Position numbers and translations under genes: made by a program
Part shown: piece by piece, positions 63,966-64,000 of the stretch
How positions within the stretch are numbered: the stretch's first letter is position 1
How the letters are laid out: the number at the start of each line of letters is the position of its first letter
The notes under the pieces: generated by a model
The model's database searches: none
What the model saw: only the letters and a program-made list of their open reading frames with translations
Told to the model about the DNA's origin: nothing
Source of the DNA: an uncultured Mediterranea sp.
GTDB lineage: Bacteria > Bacteroidota > Bacteroidia > Bacteroidales > Bacteroidaceae
Assembly: GCA_945831575.1 (NCBI GenBank)
Contig: CAMACX010000013.1
Coordinates: 1 to 64,000 of the forward strand
Direction of reading: 5' to 3'
DNA: 64,000 nt

Positions 63966-64000
63966 ATGGATAAAAAATTGATTTCATTCTGTTCAATGGT
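63966..64000 (+). CDS. Start of the next gene of the locus, cut by the window edge
   Basis: ATG at 63966 opens MDKKLISFCSM, the start of a signal peptide, 15 bp after the fucosidase stop. By position it is probably another enzyme or binding protein of the locus. Confidence 0.6.
   Translation, partial: MDKKLISFCSM

Noticed and set aside
1..64000. tRNA and rRNA genes
   Set aside because: I saw no cloverleaf-like segment or rRNA sequence; a covariance-model scan would be the decisive check.

Overview
The window comes from a Bacteroides-like member of the Bacteroidales. The evidence is the gene content (SusC/SusD, a hybrid two-component regulator, DUF4294, DUF2851, DUF3836, WbqC, HU-like proteins) and the many Bacteroidetes promoters of the form TTTG, about 19-20 bp, TAnnTTTG. 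I make no species call.

Positions 1-1489 hold no convincing gene. They contain two 178-bp repeats and a chain of nested stem-loops closed by a 12-bp helix, which looks like a large structured RNA or the end of a mobile element. A GTAnnTTTGC site (960-969), the core motif used by CTnDOT-type elements, follows, then a short promoter-driven RNA that is duplicated in inverted orientation at about 17.95-18.05 kb.

Positions 1.5-31.9 kb are mostly housekeeping genes: a radical SAM protein, an M16 peptidase, two YitT-type membrane proteins, a SpoU methyltransferase, nadA, the leuS-yitT-rdgB operon, an EamA transporter, the dapB-lepB-lepB2-wbqC group, dacB, lpdA, a TlpA-like lipoprotein, lgt, a thioredoxin-like protein, panE and two ATPases of unknown role (DUF234 type and AAA/PD-(D/E)XK type). 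The second signal peptidase homologue has lost both catalytic residues. The spaces between genes are rich in short tandem and palindromic repeats, one of which ends a shortened DUF1573 gene.

Positions 31.9-35 kb are a repeat-rich accessory patch: promoter-bearing dispersed repeats, an HU-like gene whose leader carries three 22-bp repeats, a 280-bp MITE-like element with an 8-bp target duplication, and the tail of a decayed DUF4143 ATPase gene.

Positions 34-46 kb hold ychF, a DUF3836 gene, polA divergent from a polyprenyl diphosphate synthase gene, and a six-gene operon mnmG-apt-uvrC-dtd-mazG-deoC (tRNA modification, purine salvage, DNA repair, D-aminoacyl-tRNA and nucleotide clean-up).

Positions 46-54 kb hold a TonB receptor with a small periplasmic metal-binding partner, then several broken genes (frameshifted bioB, AraC tail, internally deleted Trk potassium transporter) around a second AAA/PD-(D/E)XK gene and a second HU-like gene.

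Positions 53.8-64 kb form a polysaccharide utilisation locus: a hybrid two-component sensor-regulator, divergent susC, susD and a GH29 alpha-L-fucosidase, with another gene starting at the right edge. The expected job is sensing, import and trimming of a fucose-containing glycan.
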